From: Anaerolineae bacterium
Lineage (GTDB): Bacteria > Chloroflexota > Anaerolineae > JAFGEY01
DNA length: 44,871 nucleotides
NCBI GenBank assembly: GCA_016929775.1
Contig: JAFGIE010000138.1
Coordinates: 1-44,871 of the forward strand
Reading direction: 5' to 3'
Positions 16,395 through 25,000 of the stretch are shown here, in pieces. Every line of letters begins with the position of its first letter. Positions within the stretch are counted from its first letter, which is position 1. Under the pieces are notes generated by a model, which did no database searches, was not told the DNA's origin, and saw only the letters and a list, made by a program, of their open reading frames with translations. The translations under genes were made by a program, and so were the position numbers.

Positions 16395-16424
16395 TTGCCA
16401 GATCCATGGCCGATCCGGTATAAT
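16395..16424 (+). promoter_or_regulatory. promoter of the small membrane protein pair
   Basis: TTGCCA (16395-16400) and TATAAT (16419-16424) are 18 bases apart. The -10 and the following bases read TATAATGGGGGCG, a 13-mer identical to the promoter at 27287-27299. Confidence 0.7.
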
Positions 16425-16470
16425 GGGGGCGGTTGCACGACCGGATCCCGCGTGATGGAGGATGATGAGC

Positions 16471-16692
16471 ATGAAGACAAGACAAAGGCTGCTGATCGGG
16501 GGCGGCATCGCCGGTGCGCTGATCGGCGTCGCGGCGGCGTTCCTGTACATCAAGGCCAACGAGTCACAGATCGCTGCCGAGGAGGCGGGCGAGGCAGACG
16601 CCGTGAAAAAGGTCTCGCCAGGGGAGGCGATGACGGTCGGCCTCTCGCTCCTAGGCGTGCTGCGCCAAATCGCCAACCTGGGGCAGAGCTAG
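16471..16692 (+). CDS. small single-pass membrane protein
   Basis: This 73-residue protein of unknown function has a basic start (MKTRQR) and one membrane segment about residues 8-27 rich in Gly/Ala (IGGGIAGALIGVAAAFLYI). An acidic stretch follows, then a second amphipathic helix near residues 53-70 (TVGLSLLGVLRQIANL). ATG 16471 was chosen among three close ATGs because GGAGG at 16457-16461 sits at the best distance. It has its own good promoter and is followed 11 bases later by another anchored protein, suggesting a two-gene unit. Confidence 0.65.
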   Translation: MKTRQRLLIGGGIAGALIGVAAAFLYIKANESQIAAEEAGEADAVKKVSPGEAMTVGLSLLGVLRQIANLGQS

Positions 16693-16703
16693 CGATGTGA
16701 ACG

Positions 16704-17171
16704 GTGGTGCGCTGGATTGAGCGCGTCGTCGAGCGCTTGCTCGACCTTCCGCGTAGGCAATGGACGGTCATCCTGACCGTCCTTGCCTGCATCAACGTCC
16801 TCCTCTATGGCGCAGCGGGCGGGCTGCTGTACGCGTACGTCCTGGCGCCGCGCGCAGAGCCCACGGCGCCGCTCCTGCTGACGAGCGTCCCCACGCTGCG
16901 CCCGACCTTTACCCCCACCTGGACCAGCACGCCTGCGCCCGGTTCGGCGCGCACGCGTGTCCAGACCACGCCCTTTCCGGTCGTGACATCCACCTCAACG
17001 GCGACGTCTGCGCCCCTGGCGACGGCTGCGCCCACGGCGACGTCTGCGCCCACGGCGACGGCTGCGCCCCGGGCGACGTCTCCCTCCCTGCCTACACCCG
17101 CGCTCACACCTACACTCACGTCGACGCTGGTCCTGACCGCAACACCCACACAGGCGGCGAGCGCTCCGTAA
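16704..17171 (+). CDS. membrane-anchored Thr/Pro/Ala-rich protein
   Basis: This 155-residue protein of unknown function has an N-terminal amphipathic segment, one membrane helix at about residues 20-46 (TVILTVLACINVLLYGAAGG), then an extracellular low-complexity tail of Thr, Ser, Pro and Ala to the end. The tail begins as 'TPTWTSTPAPGS' and includes hexapeptide repeats of the ATSAPT/ATAAPT type encoded by the 18-bp tandem repeat. No ordered domain follows, so it may be a wall-spanning stalk or a glycosylated surface peptide. GTG 16704 lacks a clear SD, so the start is uncertain (GTG 16707 is equally possible). Confidence 0.55.
   Translation: MVRWIERVVERLLDLPRRQWTVILTVLACINVLLYGAAGGLLYAYVLAPRAEPTAPLLLTSVPTLRPTFTPTWTSTPAPGSARTRVQTTPFPVVTSTSTATSAPLATAAPTATSAPTATAAPRATSPSLPTPALTPTLTSTLVLTATPTQAASAP
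17001..17084 (+). repeat. 18-bp in-frame tandem repeat (about 4.5 copies)
   Basis: The units begin at 17001, 17019, 17037, 17055 and (partial) 17073. Each starts GCGACG and alternates TCTGCGCCC with GCTGCGCCC, coding for ATSAPx and ATAAPx. It is an in-frame minisatellite within the Thr/Pro-rich tail and could vary in copy number between strains. Confidence 0.85.
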
Positions 17172-17360
17172 GGGTAGGGGCTCTCGCTCTCCCATCCTGG
17201 GTGGCTGCCTGTCACGACGGTCTAACCGAGATGGCTGCCGCGCCGGGGAGACACGCGACGATGGAGGCGATGTCGTGCCAGGCGGGTCCCGGATGACCGC
17301 ACAGGGGGAAGGATACTGGCGCGCAGTCGGGCGGTTCGTGGCAGGCTGCTGTTCCGCTCG

Positions 17361-18689
17361 CTAGGGGACGAGGATGAAGGTCAGGTCGTTGACGTTGGTG
17401 TTGGTCGGACCGGTGCGGATCAGGTCGCCCAGGCGGTCAAAGAAGGGATAGGCGTCGTTGCGCGCCAGGTGATCGGCAGCCGGTAGTCCCAGTTCCCGCG
17501 CACGGGCGACGGTCGTGCCGTCGACGATCGCGCCGGCGGCGTCGGTTGGCCCGTCGTTGCCGTCTGTCGCCAGGGTGACGACGGTGGTCCCGTGCCACCC
17601 GTCGAGGGCGAGGGCGGCTGCCAGGGCCAACTCTTGGTTGCGCCCTCCCTTGCCCGCGCCCGTCACGGTGACGGTGGTCTCGCCCCCCGCGATCGCGCAG
17701 GCGGGCCTGGGGAGGGGCCAACCCTCCGCGCGCAGCGACTTGGCGATCGCGGCGAACACACGCGCCACCTCGCGCGCCTCGCCCTCTACGTAGGTGGAGA
17801 GGAGCGCGGTGTGATAGCCCATCGCCTCCGCCTCCGATCGCGCCGCCTGTGCGGCGATCGCGTTGCTGCCGATCACGGCGACCTGCACCCGCTCGAAGGC
17901 TGGATCGCCCTCCTTGGGGGTCTCGGGCACGTCGCCGCGCACGCCCGCAGCCAGGTGGCGGCGGATGGCAGGCGGGACCTGGTCGCCGATGCCGTACTTG
18001 TCGATCACAGCCTGGGCCTGGGCATAGGTGGTCGGGTCGGGCACCGTTGGTCCGGAGGCGATCGCGTCGAGCGGGTTGCCGACTACGTCGGAGAGCAGCA
18101 GGGCGACCACGGTCGCCGGGTGCGCGGCGCGCGCCAGCTGTCCCCCCTTGATCTGCGAGCAGTGCTTGCGCACGGCATTGATCTCGATGATCGTAGCCCC
18201 GCAGCGCAAGAGCGCGTCGGTCATCGCCTGCAGGTCGGCGAGCGCGATCCCGTCGACGGGCAGCGGCAGGAGCGCGGACCCACCCCCCGAGATGAGGCAG
18301 AAGACGAGGTCACGTGCGGTCGCCTGGGTTGCCAGGCGGAGGACCTCGACCGCGCCCGCGCGCCCCGCTTCGTCGGGGATCGGGTGTCCTGCCTCGTGGA
18401 TCGCGATCGCCGGGGGGAGGGCGGCGTTGGTCACGTGCCCGTGCTTGACGTTGACCCAGCCCGCATGCAGCGCATCGCCGAGCACCTCGGACAGCGCCTG
18501 GGCCATGGGCGCGCCCGCCTTGCCGGCGCCGACGACATAGACGCGCTCGTACGCGCCCAGATCGTAGCGTCGTGTACCCACGTGGAGCGTGTCGCCCGCG
18601 CGCCGCACCGCGTTGTGTACGGCGCGCGCAGGATCGACCGCCGCCAGCGCGGCGCGGATCAGGCGCATGGCGTGCGCGTGCACCGTCAC
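17361..18689 (-). CDS. glycerate 2-kinase (MOFRL family)
   Basis: This 442-residue enzyme phosphorylates glycerate to 2-phosphoglycerate with ATP. The N-terminal GCK domain shows 'VVGAGKAGAPMAQAL' near residue 52, 'SGGGSALLPLP', 'EINAVRKHCSQIKGGQLAR' and 'LLSDVVGNPLDAIASGPTVPDPTTY'. The C-terminal MOFRL domain shows 'AGGETTVTVTGAGKGGRNQELALAAA' and 'TDGNDGPTDAAGA', both diagnostic. GTG 18689 overlaps the stop of the solute-binding protein gene (GTGA), so they are coupled; an ATG seven codons later is possible. Older annotation calls such proteins hydroxypyruvate reductase (TtuD). The linkage to a solute-binding protein suggests uptake and use of a sugar acid or glycerate source, which is inference. 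Confidence 0.9.
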   Translation of the reverse strand: MTVHAHAMRLIRAALAAVDPARAVHNAVRRAGDTLHVGTRRYDLGAYERVYVVGAGKAGAPMAQALSEVLGDALHAGWVNVKHGHVTNAALPPAIAIHEAGHPIPDEAGRAGAVEVLRLATQATARDLVFCLISGGGSALLPLPVDGIALADLQAMTDALLRCGATIIEINAVRKHCSQIKGGQLARAAHPATVVALLLSDVVGNPLDAIASGPTVPDPTTYAQAQAVIDKYGIGDQVPPAIRRHLAAGVRGDVPETPKEGDPAFERVQVAVIGSNAIAAQAARSEAEAMGYHTALLSTYVEGEAREVARVFAAIAKSLRAEGWPLPRPACAIAGGETTVTVTGAGKGGRNQELALAAALALDGWHGTTVVTLATDGNDGPTDAAGAIVDGTTVARARELGLPAADHLARNDAYPFFDRLGDLIRTGPTNTNVNDLTFILVP

Positions 18690-19990
18690 GGCTCCGACCC
18701 CTGCCCGACCTGGGCGAGCACGTCGGCAGCGGCGACGTCCGGAGGTCGACCAGCGCGCAGCACGTCGTCGACGGCGTCCTGCATGGCGCGGTAGATGCGG
18801 GCGTGCGCTTCGGAGGTGGGATAGGGGATCGCGTATTCGAGCTGCGCGTGGACGAACTGGACGTACTCGGCGTCGTCCCTGGGCATCTGCTCAAAGGCGG
18901 CGCGGCGCGTGGGCAGGCGGTCGGCAGCGAGGCTCCACGTCGCGACGTTGTTCGGGTTGACGAGCCAGCTGAGCAGCTGGAGCGCAAGCGGCATACGGTT
19001 GGGGTCGCGCGTGGTCAACACCCACGCGCTGCCCCGTGCGAGTGTGACCGGGGGCTGCCCATTGTGTGTCGGGATCCACGTCGCCTTGCTGACCTTGAGC
19101 AAGCCGCGTCCCTCGAGGTACAGGTCAGAGGTCATGTTGGTCATCACGACTTCGGCCTGCAGGTACTTGCGCCACCCGCTGCGCACCGTGTCATAGGTCA
19201 GGACGTCGGTCAGGATCGCGCCGACCTCGATCCCGGTCCGGTAAAAGGTGAGCACGTCGCTCAGCGCCTGCTGGTCCAGTGCTGGGTCGCCGTTGCTGTC
19301 GAGCAGTTCCCCGCCCGTCGACAGGTACTGGATCAGGAACGCGTCGTTGACGAGGCCATCCTGCCCCAGCGTGGGAAAGACGTACGTCGCTCCGCTCGAA
19401 AAGACCTCGGTCCACGATACGGGCGGGACGGCGATCTTGGACATGTTGTACAGCGCGTGCTCGATGCTGGTCTCGAAAGGCAGGCCGATCAACTCGCCAT
19501 CGATGCTCCCTGCCTGGATCGCAAAGGGGTACATGTCGTCGATCAGTGCGTCGTCCAGGAGTCCCCCCAAGGGCACGGCGAGGCCCTGCTGCGCCAGCGC
19601 AGGGAGGCGCCCTGCATCGATCATGATCAGGTCGGGCACGACGCCGGGGGCGGCAGCGCTAGCTGTCGCCAAAAAGTCCTCGAGCCCCCCCTTGCCCTCC
19701 GGTTTTTTGCGGTGGACGTCGATCGTCAGTCCGGGGTGTGTGGCCTCGAAAGCCAGGATCTGCTGTTCAAAGATGCGGGCGCGCCCGTCGTCCTCGAGCG
19801 GCGAAACGAGCTCGGTGACCCAGACGGTCAGAGACTGCGGTGCGCCGGGCGGGATCGGCGTCGGAGAGGGCGTCGGACTGGGCAGCGCTGCGACCGGGGT
19901 CGAAGGTGGAGTGGCAGTCGGCGCCAGGGCGGGCGTGGTCGTCGAGCGGCAGGCGCCTGCAAGGAACAGGCAGGCACAGATCGCAAGCAA
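18686..19990 (-). CDS. extracellular solute-binding lipoprotein (sugar type)
   Basis: The protein has a hydrophobic signal with lipobox LAGAC, then a Thr/Pro-rich linker (TTTPALAPTATPPSTP...) of about 40 residues. The binding-protein domain follows: 'LTVWVTELVSPLEDDGRARIFEQQILAFEATHPGL', 'PDLIMID', 'GLPFETSIEHALYN' and 'GSAWVLTTRDPNR', as in family 1 ABC sugar-binding proteins. The start is uncertain. TTG 19990 has GAGGAG upstream and places the lipobox correctly, giving 434 residues but few charged residues before the core. GTG 20173, overlapping the PadR stop, would add 61 residues ahead of the signal, which is unlikely. No ABC permease or ATPase gene is nearby, so its partners lie elsewhere. 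Confidence 0.8.
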   Translation of the reverse strand: MLAICACLFLAGACRSTTTPALAPTATPPSTPVAALPSPTPSPTPIPPGAPQSLTVWVTELVSPLEDDGRARIFEQQILAFEATHPGLTIDVHRKKPEGKGGLEDFLATASAAAPGVVPDLIMIDAGRLPALAQQGLAVPLGGLLDDALIDDMYPFAIQAGSIDGELIGLPFETSIEHALYNMSKIAVPPVSWTEVFSSGATYVFPTLGQDGLVNDAFLIQYLSTGGELLDSNGDPALDQQALSDVLTFYRTGIEVGAILTDVLTYDTVRSGWRKYLQAEVVMTNMTSDLYLEGRGLLKVSKATWIPTHNGQPPVTLARGSAWVLTTRDPNRMPLALQLLSWLVNPNNVATWSLAADRLPTRRAAFEQMPRDDAEYVQFVHAQLEYAIPYPTSEAHARIYRAMQDAVDDVLRAGRPPDVAAADVLAQVGQGSEP

Positions 19991-20169
19991 GAGGTGCGCT
20001 CCTCGCCACGAGGAGGGGCACGTCGCCGGGTGGCGTGGCGCGGTGTGCGGCGCGCGGAATCGCCCGGAGGAGGCGCCGCACGCGGGAGGTGGAGACGCGT
20101 GTGGCAAGGGGAGACCTCTGTGGTCGCAGGTCCGTTGGGCATCGCTGCCCCGACCGGCGATCTCAGGGC

Positions 20170-20550
20170 TCACGCCTTGCCCCCCTCCTGAGGTTCCTCG
20201 ACCGACTCGAGAAAGTGGTGCAGCATGCGGTCTGTCGCGCGCAGGTCGTCGGCCCATTGGTGCAGCCGGGCGCGCCCTGCCGCCGTGAGGCGGTAGACGC
20301 GGCGCGCCGGCCCAGCCGTTGTCTCGGTATCCCACTCGGACTCGACCAGCTCGTCGTCTTCCATGTCGCGCAGGGCACGGTAGATCAGGCTGGGGTTGAC
20401 CTCGCCCAGTCCGAACGGCTCCAGCTCACCCTTGAGCTCGTACCCGTGGCCCGCGCCGCTGCGGAGCACCAACAGGAGGCACGGTTCGAGGAACCCGCGT
20501 ATCGACCTTCCTCGCCCCCTGCCGCGTCTTCGACGATGTCCTCCCAACAT
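20170..20550 (-). CDS. PadR-family transcriptional regulator
   Basis: This 126-residue winged-helix repressor has the PadR core 'CLLLVLRSGAGHGYELKGELEPFG', 'NPSLIYRALRDMEDDELVESEW' and the beta-wing 'GPARRVYRLTAAGRARL', followed by a C-terminal dimerisation helix. The N-terminus is unusually basic (HRRRRGRGRGRS), perhaps an extra DNA-contacting arm. ATG 20550 has GGAGAG upstream. It is the first gene after the promoter at 20594-20622, with the solute-binding protein and glycerate kinase downstream on the same strand, so it probably regulates that unit and itself. The inducer is unknown. Confidence 0.88.
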   Translation of the reverse strand: MLGGHRRRRGRGRGRSIRGFLEPCLLLVLRSGAGHGYELKGELEPFGLGEVNPSLIYRALRDMEDDELVESEWDTETTAGPARRVYRLTAAGRARLHQWADDLRATDRMLHHFLESVEEPQEGGKA

Positions 20551-20593
20551 ATTGGCTCTCCAGTGGCTAGGTACAGGGCAAGTATACGGTCAC

Positions 20594-20622
20594 ATTCTAT
20601 CATCGTGCTCGGGACTTGTCAA
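20594..20622 (-). promoter_or_regulatory. sigma70-type promoter of the padR gene
   Basis: Minus-strand TTGACA (20622-20617) and TAGAAT (20599-20594) are 17 bases apart. The initial transcribed region contains the palindrome GTATAC (20582-20587), a plausible core of a PadR-type autoregulatory site. Bases 20623-20797 hold no gene that I can support. Confidence 0.78.
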
Positions 20623-20797
20623 GGATTTTCTAGCCTGCCGGCACGCCATGCATCTGGTCGGATGCGAGGTGCTGTGGAAAACACGCTCTCAACGCGACGC
20701 GGGCGCTGTGGCAGAGGTGGCAGGCATCACGTCTGTCCTCCAGAGGCTACCTTGTGCGCAGCATCAGAGCGCACGCAGCTCGCACGGATGGGGCGGC

Positions 20798-22015
20798 TTA
20801 CGACGCCAGGCTGCGCGTAAACGGGGTCTGCGATCGCAAACGCAGCCGCTCGTCGCCCAGGAACGCCTCCAGTCGCGCAGCCTGGGCCTCAAGTGCGGCG
20901 TGCACCGCGGGCGATGTCTCCTCGAACAGGCTGTAGACCACGGCGCCATCCCGGCGCTGTACCCACGCGCCGGCAATGCGTCCATCGATCCACACCGTGG
21001 GCACGGCATTTCCAGCACGGTCCAGCACGTGCCGGGCGTGCGCCGGGTCTAGGAAGCGCGTCCGGTCGGCGTAGCCCATGACGTAGGGATCCAGGGCGGG
21101 CAGGAGAAAGGCGTAAGGCGTGGCTGGCGGGGCGCACGCCGACAGCTGCTCCATGTCGTTGGTGAGCATCCAGTGCGCGCCTTCCAGCCCTGCGAGCCCA
21201 ACCTCGACCAGCGAGCCCCACAAGGCGCGAAGCGCAGCCTCGGTCTGGCGAGCGGTCAACCCGGTCCACCAGCGGATGTCCGCTGCGGTCGCCGGGCCGA
21301 ACGCCGAGAGGTAGCGACGGACCAGCCAGGTGCGCGCTGCCTGCGGCGGGACGTCTGACAGGTCGACGCCAGGCAGCCAGTCGCTCAAGGCGGCGTACGC
21401 GTACTGGTTGCTGCGCCACGTGCCCTCTGGGCGCGCGCGAACCAACGGCCCGAGCACGCACATCGCCGGCACGAGGCGCGAGCCGAGGCTGAAGGCGCCC
21501 TCGTACGCCATGCCCACGCTGTGCCGGACCTGGGTGCGCAGCTCGGGGATGGCCTGGCTGAGCGCACGGACGGTGCACGCGCCGCGCGCCCTGACCGCTG
21601 CGAACACCTGCTTCTGGATTGCCGCCCATCTGGCCCTGGCTTCGCCCGCCTGGCACAACCCCGCCTGGACGAGGAGCGCCGCGGCGGCGTCGTGCACGCG
21701 GCGAGCGTGGCGCGCAGCGCTGGCTTGGACATAGGCGGGCATCTCGTCGCTGGGGACGATGTGCAGCGTGGTGCGCATGCAGATCGTGCGCACCAGGGTG
21801 CGCCGTTCATAGAGCGCGTCGTCCAGCACCGCGCGCTCGAAACCGCGCGTCCGGGCCCAGAGCGAGAGGTAGGGGGTGGTCGGGTCCGTCGCGTGTAGGG
21901 CGGCGATGTCGCGCGTGACGCGCGCCGGATCCTGGCCTTGGGCGCCAGGGAGCAGGCGCTGTTTGCGCGCGAGATAGGCACGGACTGCATCGACGCCCAG
22001 CACAGGTGCGCGCAT
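20798..22015 (-). CDS. winged-helix DNA-binding domain protein (AlkZ/YcaQ-like)
   Basis: This 405-residue protein of the HTH_42 family contains the DNA glycosylases AlkZ and AlkX that open interstrand crosslinks or remove alkylated bases. Supporting blocks are 'LHATDPTTPYLSLWARTRGF', 'RTLVRTICMRTTLHIV' (70-85), 'YLSAFGPATAADIRWWTGL' (a winged helix near 235), 'LLPALDPYVMGYADRTRFL' and 'PTVWIDGRIAGAWVQRRDG' near the C-terminus. Many members in GC-rich bacteria are not tested for glycosylase activity, so repair of alkylated DNA is an inference. ATG 22015 has GAGAGGAGA upstream. It is followed 22 bases later by the O-antigen ligase fusion on the same strand. Confidence 0.8.
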   Translation of the reverse strand: MRAPVLGVDAVRAYLARKQRLLPGAQGQDPARVTRDIAALHATDPTTPYLSLWARTRGFERAVLDDALYERRTLVRTICMRTTLHIVPSDEMPAYVQASAARHARRVHDAAAALLVQAGLCQAGEARARWAAIQKQVFAAVRARGACTVRALSQAIPELRTQVRHSVGMAYEGAFSLGSRLVPAMCVLGPLVRARPEGTWRSNQYAYAALSDWLPGVDLSDVPPQAARTWLVRRYLSAFGPATAADIRWWTGLTARQTEAALRALWGSLVEVGLAGLEGAHWMLTNDMEQLSACAPPATPYAFLLPALDPYVMGYADRTRFLDPAHARHVLDRAGNAVPTVWIDGRIAGAWVQRRDGAVVYSLFEETSPAVHAALEAQAARLEAFLGDERLRLRSQTPFTRSLAS

Positions 22016-22037
22016 CGCATCTCCTCTCGAGGAAGCG

Positions 22038-25000
22038 CTACCGCGGCGGGCCCGCCATCGCCAGGATCAGGGCGAACACGAGGAACAGGTCGGGCGTGTA
22101 GATCGCCTGGTCGACCATGCCGTGGGCGAGGATGGCGACCAGGACGGAGAACAGGCCCAGGAGAAGCGCGCGCCGGTCGCCGTACGCCGTCCGCAGCTGC
22201 TGCAGCACGGTGCGCAGGGCAGCGTAGAACAAGCCCCCCACCACGATCAGGCCCGGCAGGCCCAGGCGCGTCCAGGCGTCGAGGATCAGGTTGTGCGGGT
22301 GGGACAGGTCGAGCTCTTCCCAGGCGGAGGGGAGGACGTACCAGGACCGGTAGGCGTACAGGTAGTTGTCCATGCCGACGCCGGTGAGCGGGTGATCGGC
22401 GATCATGGCGACCGTCGAGCGCCACAGCTTGAGGCGGAAAAAGGCTGTCCCCGCGCGCAAGTTGAGCACGGAGCGAAAGCGCTCGGTGAAGGCAAAGGGA
22501 AGCACCAGCAGCCCGATCGCCGCGACCGCTGCCAGGGCAGCCCACGTGGCCCGGCGGTTGCGTTGCACCAGGCCCAGGGCGAGCAGCGCCGCGGGCACGC
22601 CGATCAGCAGCGCGCCCTTGGAAAGGGTCATGACCAGCGCCGCCACGACGGGCAGCGCCGCCAGGCCATACGCGATCCGCGCCTCCCTCTGACGTCCCTG
22701 CCAGGCGATGGCGAGCAGCACGGGCAGCGCGCGCGACACATAGAGCGCCAGGTTGTTGGGCGAACCGTACAGCCCGCGCACGCGCCACACGCCCTCTGCC
22801 GTGATCAGGTCGACGCCCGCGATCAGCTGTGCGATGCCCACGCCAGAGATGGCGACGGCGCCGAGCAGCCAACCCTCGACCACGCGCTGGCGCGCGCGCG
22901 GACTGCGCACCGCGAGGCGGAGCAGGGCATAGTAGATCGCGCCTTCCAGGAACAGCGTGCGCAGCTCGCGGTAGGCGACCGGGCGATGGGCGGTCCAGTT
23001 GAGGGAGAGCAGGGCGACGAGGAGCAGCGCCAGCACGCCCTTGTCCAACCAGGCCCAGGTGCGCCACAGCCGCAGCGGTGCGCCGCGGAGCTGGGCGTCC
23101 AGCCGCTGCAGGCGCCACGCGAGGGGCTGCGCCGCGCCCTGGCGCCAGTCGCGCCCCAGGTCGAGCGCACGCGCGAGCAGCCAGGCGGCGAGACAGATCG
23201 CCAGCCCCACCTCGATCACCGAGAAGGGCCGCCCGAACATGGCCTTGGGACGGAGGTAGAAGGGCAGCGCGCAGGCGACCAGGGCCAGTCCCAAGTCGAT
23301 GCGCAGGAAGACGAGGAGGAAGAGCAGCGCGAGGAGCGGGAGGGCGACCGCACTCCAGGGCGATACGTACCACAGCAGCGCCGTGACCAGGGTTGCCGCG
23401 ACCGGTATCCACTCCGGCAGGGCGCGGTACCAGCGGAAGAGGCGACCGATCGCCCTGTAGGTCGGATCGTGCAGCGCCGGCACAGACGCCAGCTGTGCGC
23501 CAGCCGCTAGAGTGGCTGCGAGCGCCAGCGCGCCCAGCGCCCAAGCCGCCGCGCCCCCGCTGGAGGGCGCCAGCGCGCCGTACGCGACCCAGTTGACGAT
23601 CGGCCACTGCCCCCAGCCACCGTGGGCGACGATCTCGACGCGATGCGCGCTGCGCGTGGCGAGTCCGCGCGCCACCGTCACGCGCTTCTCGCCGCCCGCG
23701 GGATCATAGAGCACCAGGTAGGATCGCCCCTCCTCGTCTCGCGGAAGGCCGTTCACGGCTTGCCCGTCGATCGACACGTAAAGCACGCCCCAGTAGTCGC
23801 CGCGCCGTACGGTCAGGTCGAGGGCGGCGGCGTGCAGGTCGAACGAGAGCACGGCGTTCTTGTGCTCGATCGCCGCGCCACGCGGCGGGTCGGCGCCGCT
23901 TGCCGCAAAGCGCCAGTCGCCGCTGATCTGTGCCGTGTCGGGACCCGGGACATACGTGCCAACGTGCAGCGCCGGCGGGGCGGCGGGGGTTGCGGACAGG
24001 CCCTCGAACGCCGGGGTCGGCGCGCCCTCCGCATCGCGCAGCGCAAAGCCGGTCCGCGGATCGCTCGGATCGGCGTTGGGCTGCAGCGCGTACATCACGA
24101 TCGGCCCCATCCAGGGCCACTCTTCGCGCGCCAGGCGCAGTGCGTCCGCGGTGTAGGCGGCTTGTTGTTCTCGGGTGACGCTGGGCCATGGGCTCGGGTC
24201 GCCCTGCCAGGTGGGCGGCAGGTGATGCCATCCACCGGCGACCGCCCACAGCGGGCGGTCTGCCATGCCTTGGCGGACGAGTTCGCCTCGCACCAGCTCG
24301 ACGCGGCGGAAGTTGAGGACATCGGCGCGCGGGCGGGCGTCCGGCGGAGCGGCAAAGCCGTAGGGCTGCACGGCGACGACGTCAAAGAACGGCGCGCCCC
24401 CGGCAGCGAGCACGCCGCGCAGGTAGTCGATCTCGTTCAGGTTGAGGGGACCGGTCTCCAGCGTCGGCGCCAGGGCGGCGAGCAGGATCGGCGCGCCCGG
24501 ATCGGCCTCGCGGATGCGGATCGCGCCCTCGCGGAGGAGCCGGGTGTAGGCGACGGGGTCGACATAGCGCCCGCCCCAGTGCGCCGCCAGGTTGGGCTCA
24601 TCCCACACCTGGTAGGCGGCGATTTGGCCTCGATAGCGACGTGCGACGCGTGCGGCAAAGTCGCCCCAATCGGACGTCTCCTGCGGCGGCGCCAGGGGAT
24701 CGTCCGACGCGGCGTTGGGACGGGCCCAACTGGGCGCCCCATCCAGCACGGCGATTAGGCGAAGGTCGTGCGCCGCGCACGCCGCCACGATCGCATCCCA
24801 GCGTGCCCAGTCCAGCATGCCAGGCTGCCGCTCGATCGCGTTCCACGGGAAGCGCTGGCGGACCCAGCGCACCCCGGCAGGGCGGAGCGGCGCAAGGAGG
24901 GCGTCGATCGCTTCCGGCGCTGCGTCTCCCAGGTCGAGGTTGACGCCGACCTGGTTCAGGTTTGCCAGGGGATCGCTGAGGGGCGCGGCGTCGAGCGGGA

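Noticed and set aside
17001..17084. CRISPR-like repeat array
   Set aside because: The units are 18 bp, directly adjacent without spacers, and code in frame for a Thr/Ala/Pro repeat.
19991..20173. N-terminal extension of the solute-binding protein from GTG 20173
   Set aside because: It would put about 61 polar residues before the signal peptide and lipobox. A TTG with a good SD just before the hydrophobic core fits better, though this is not certain.
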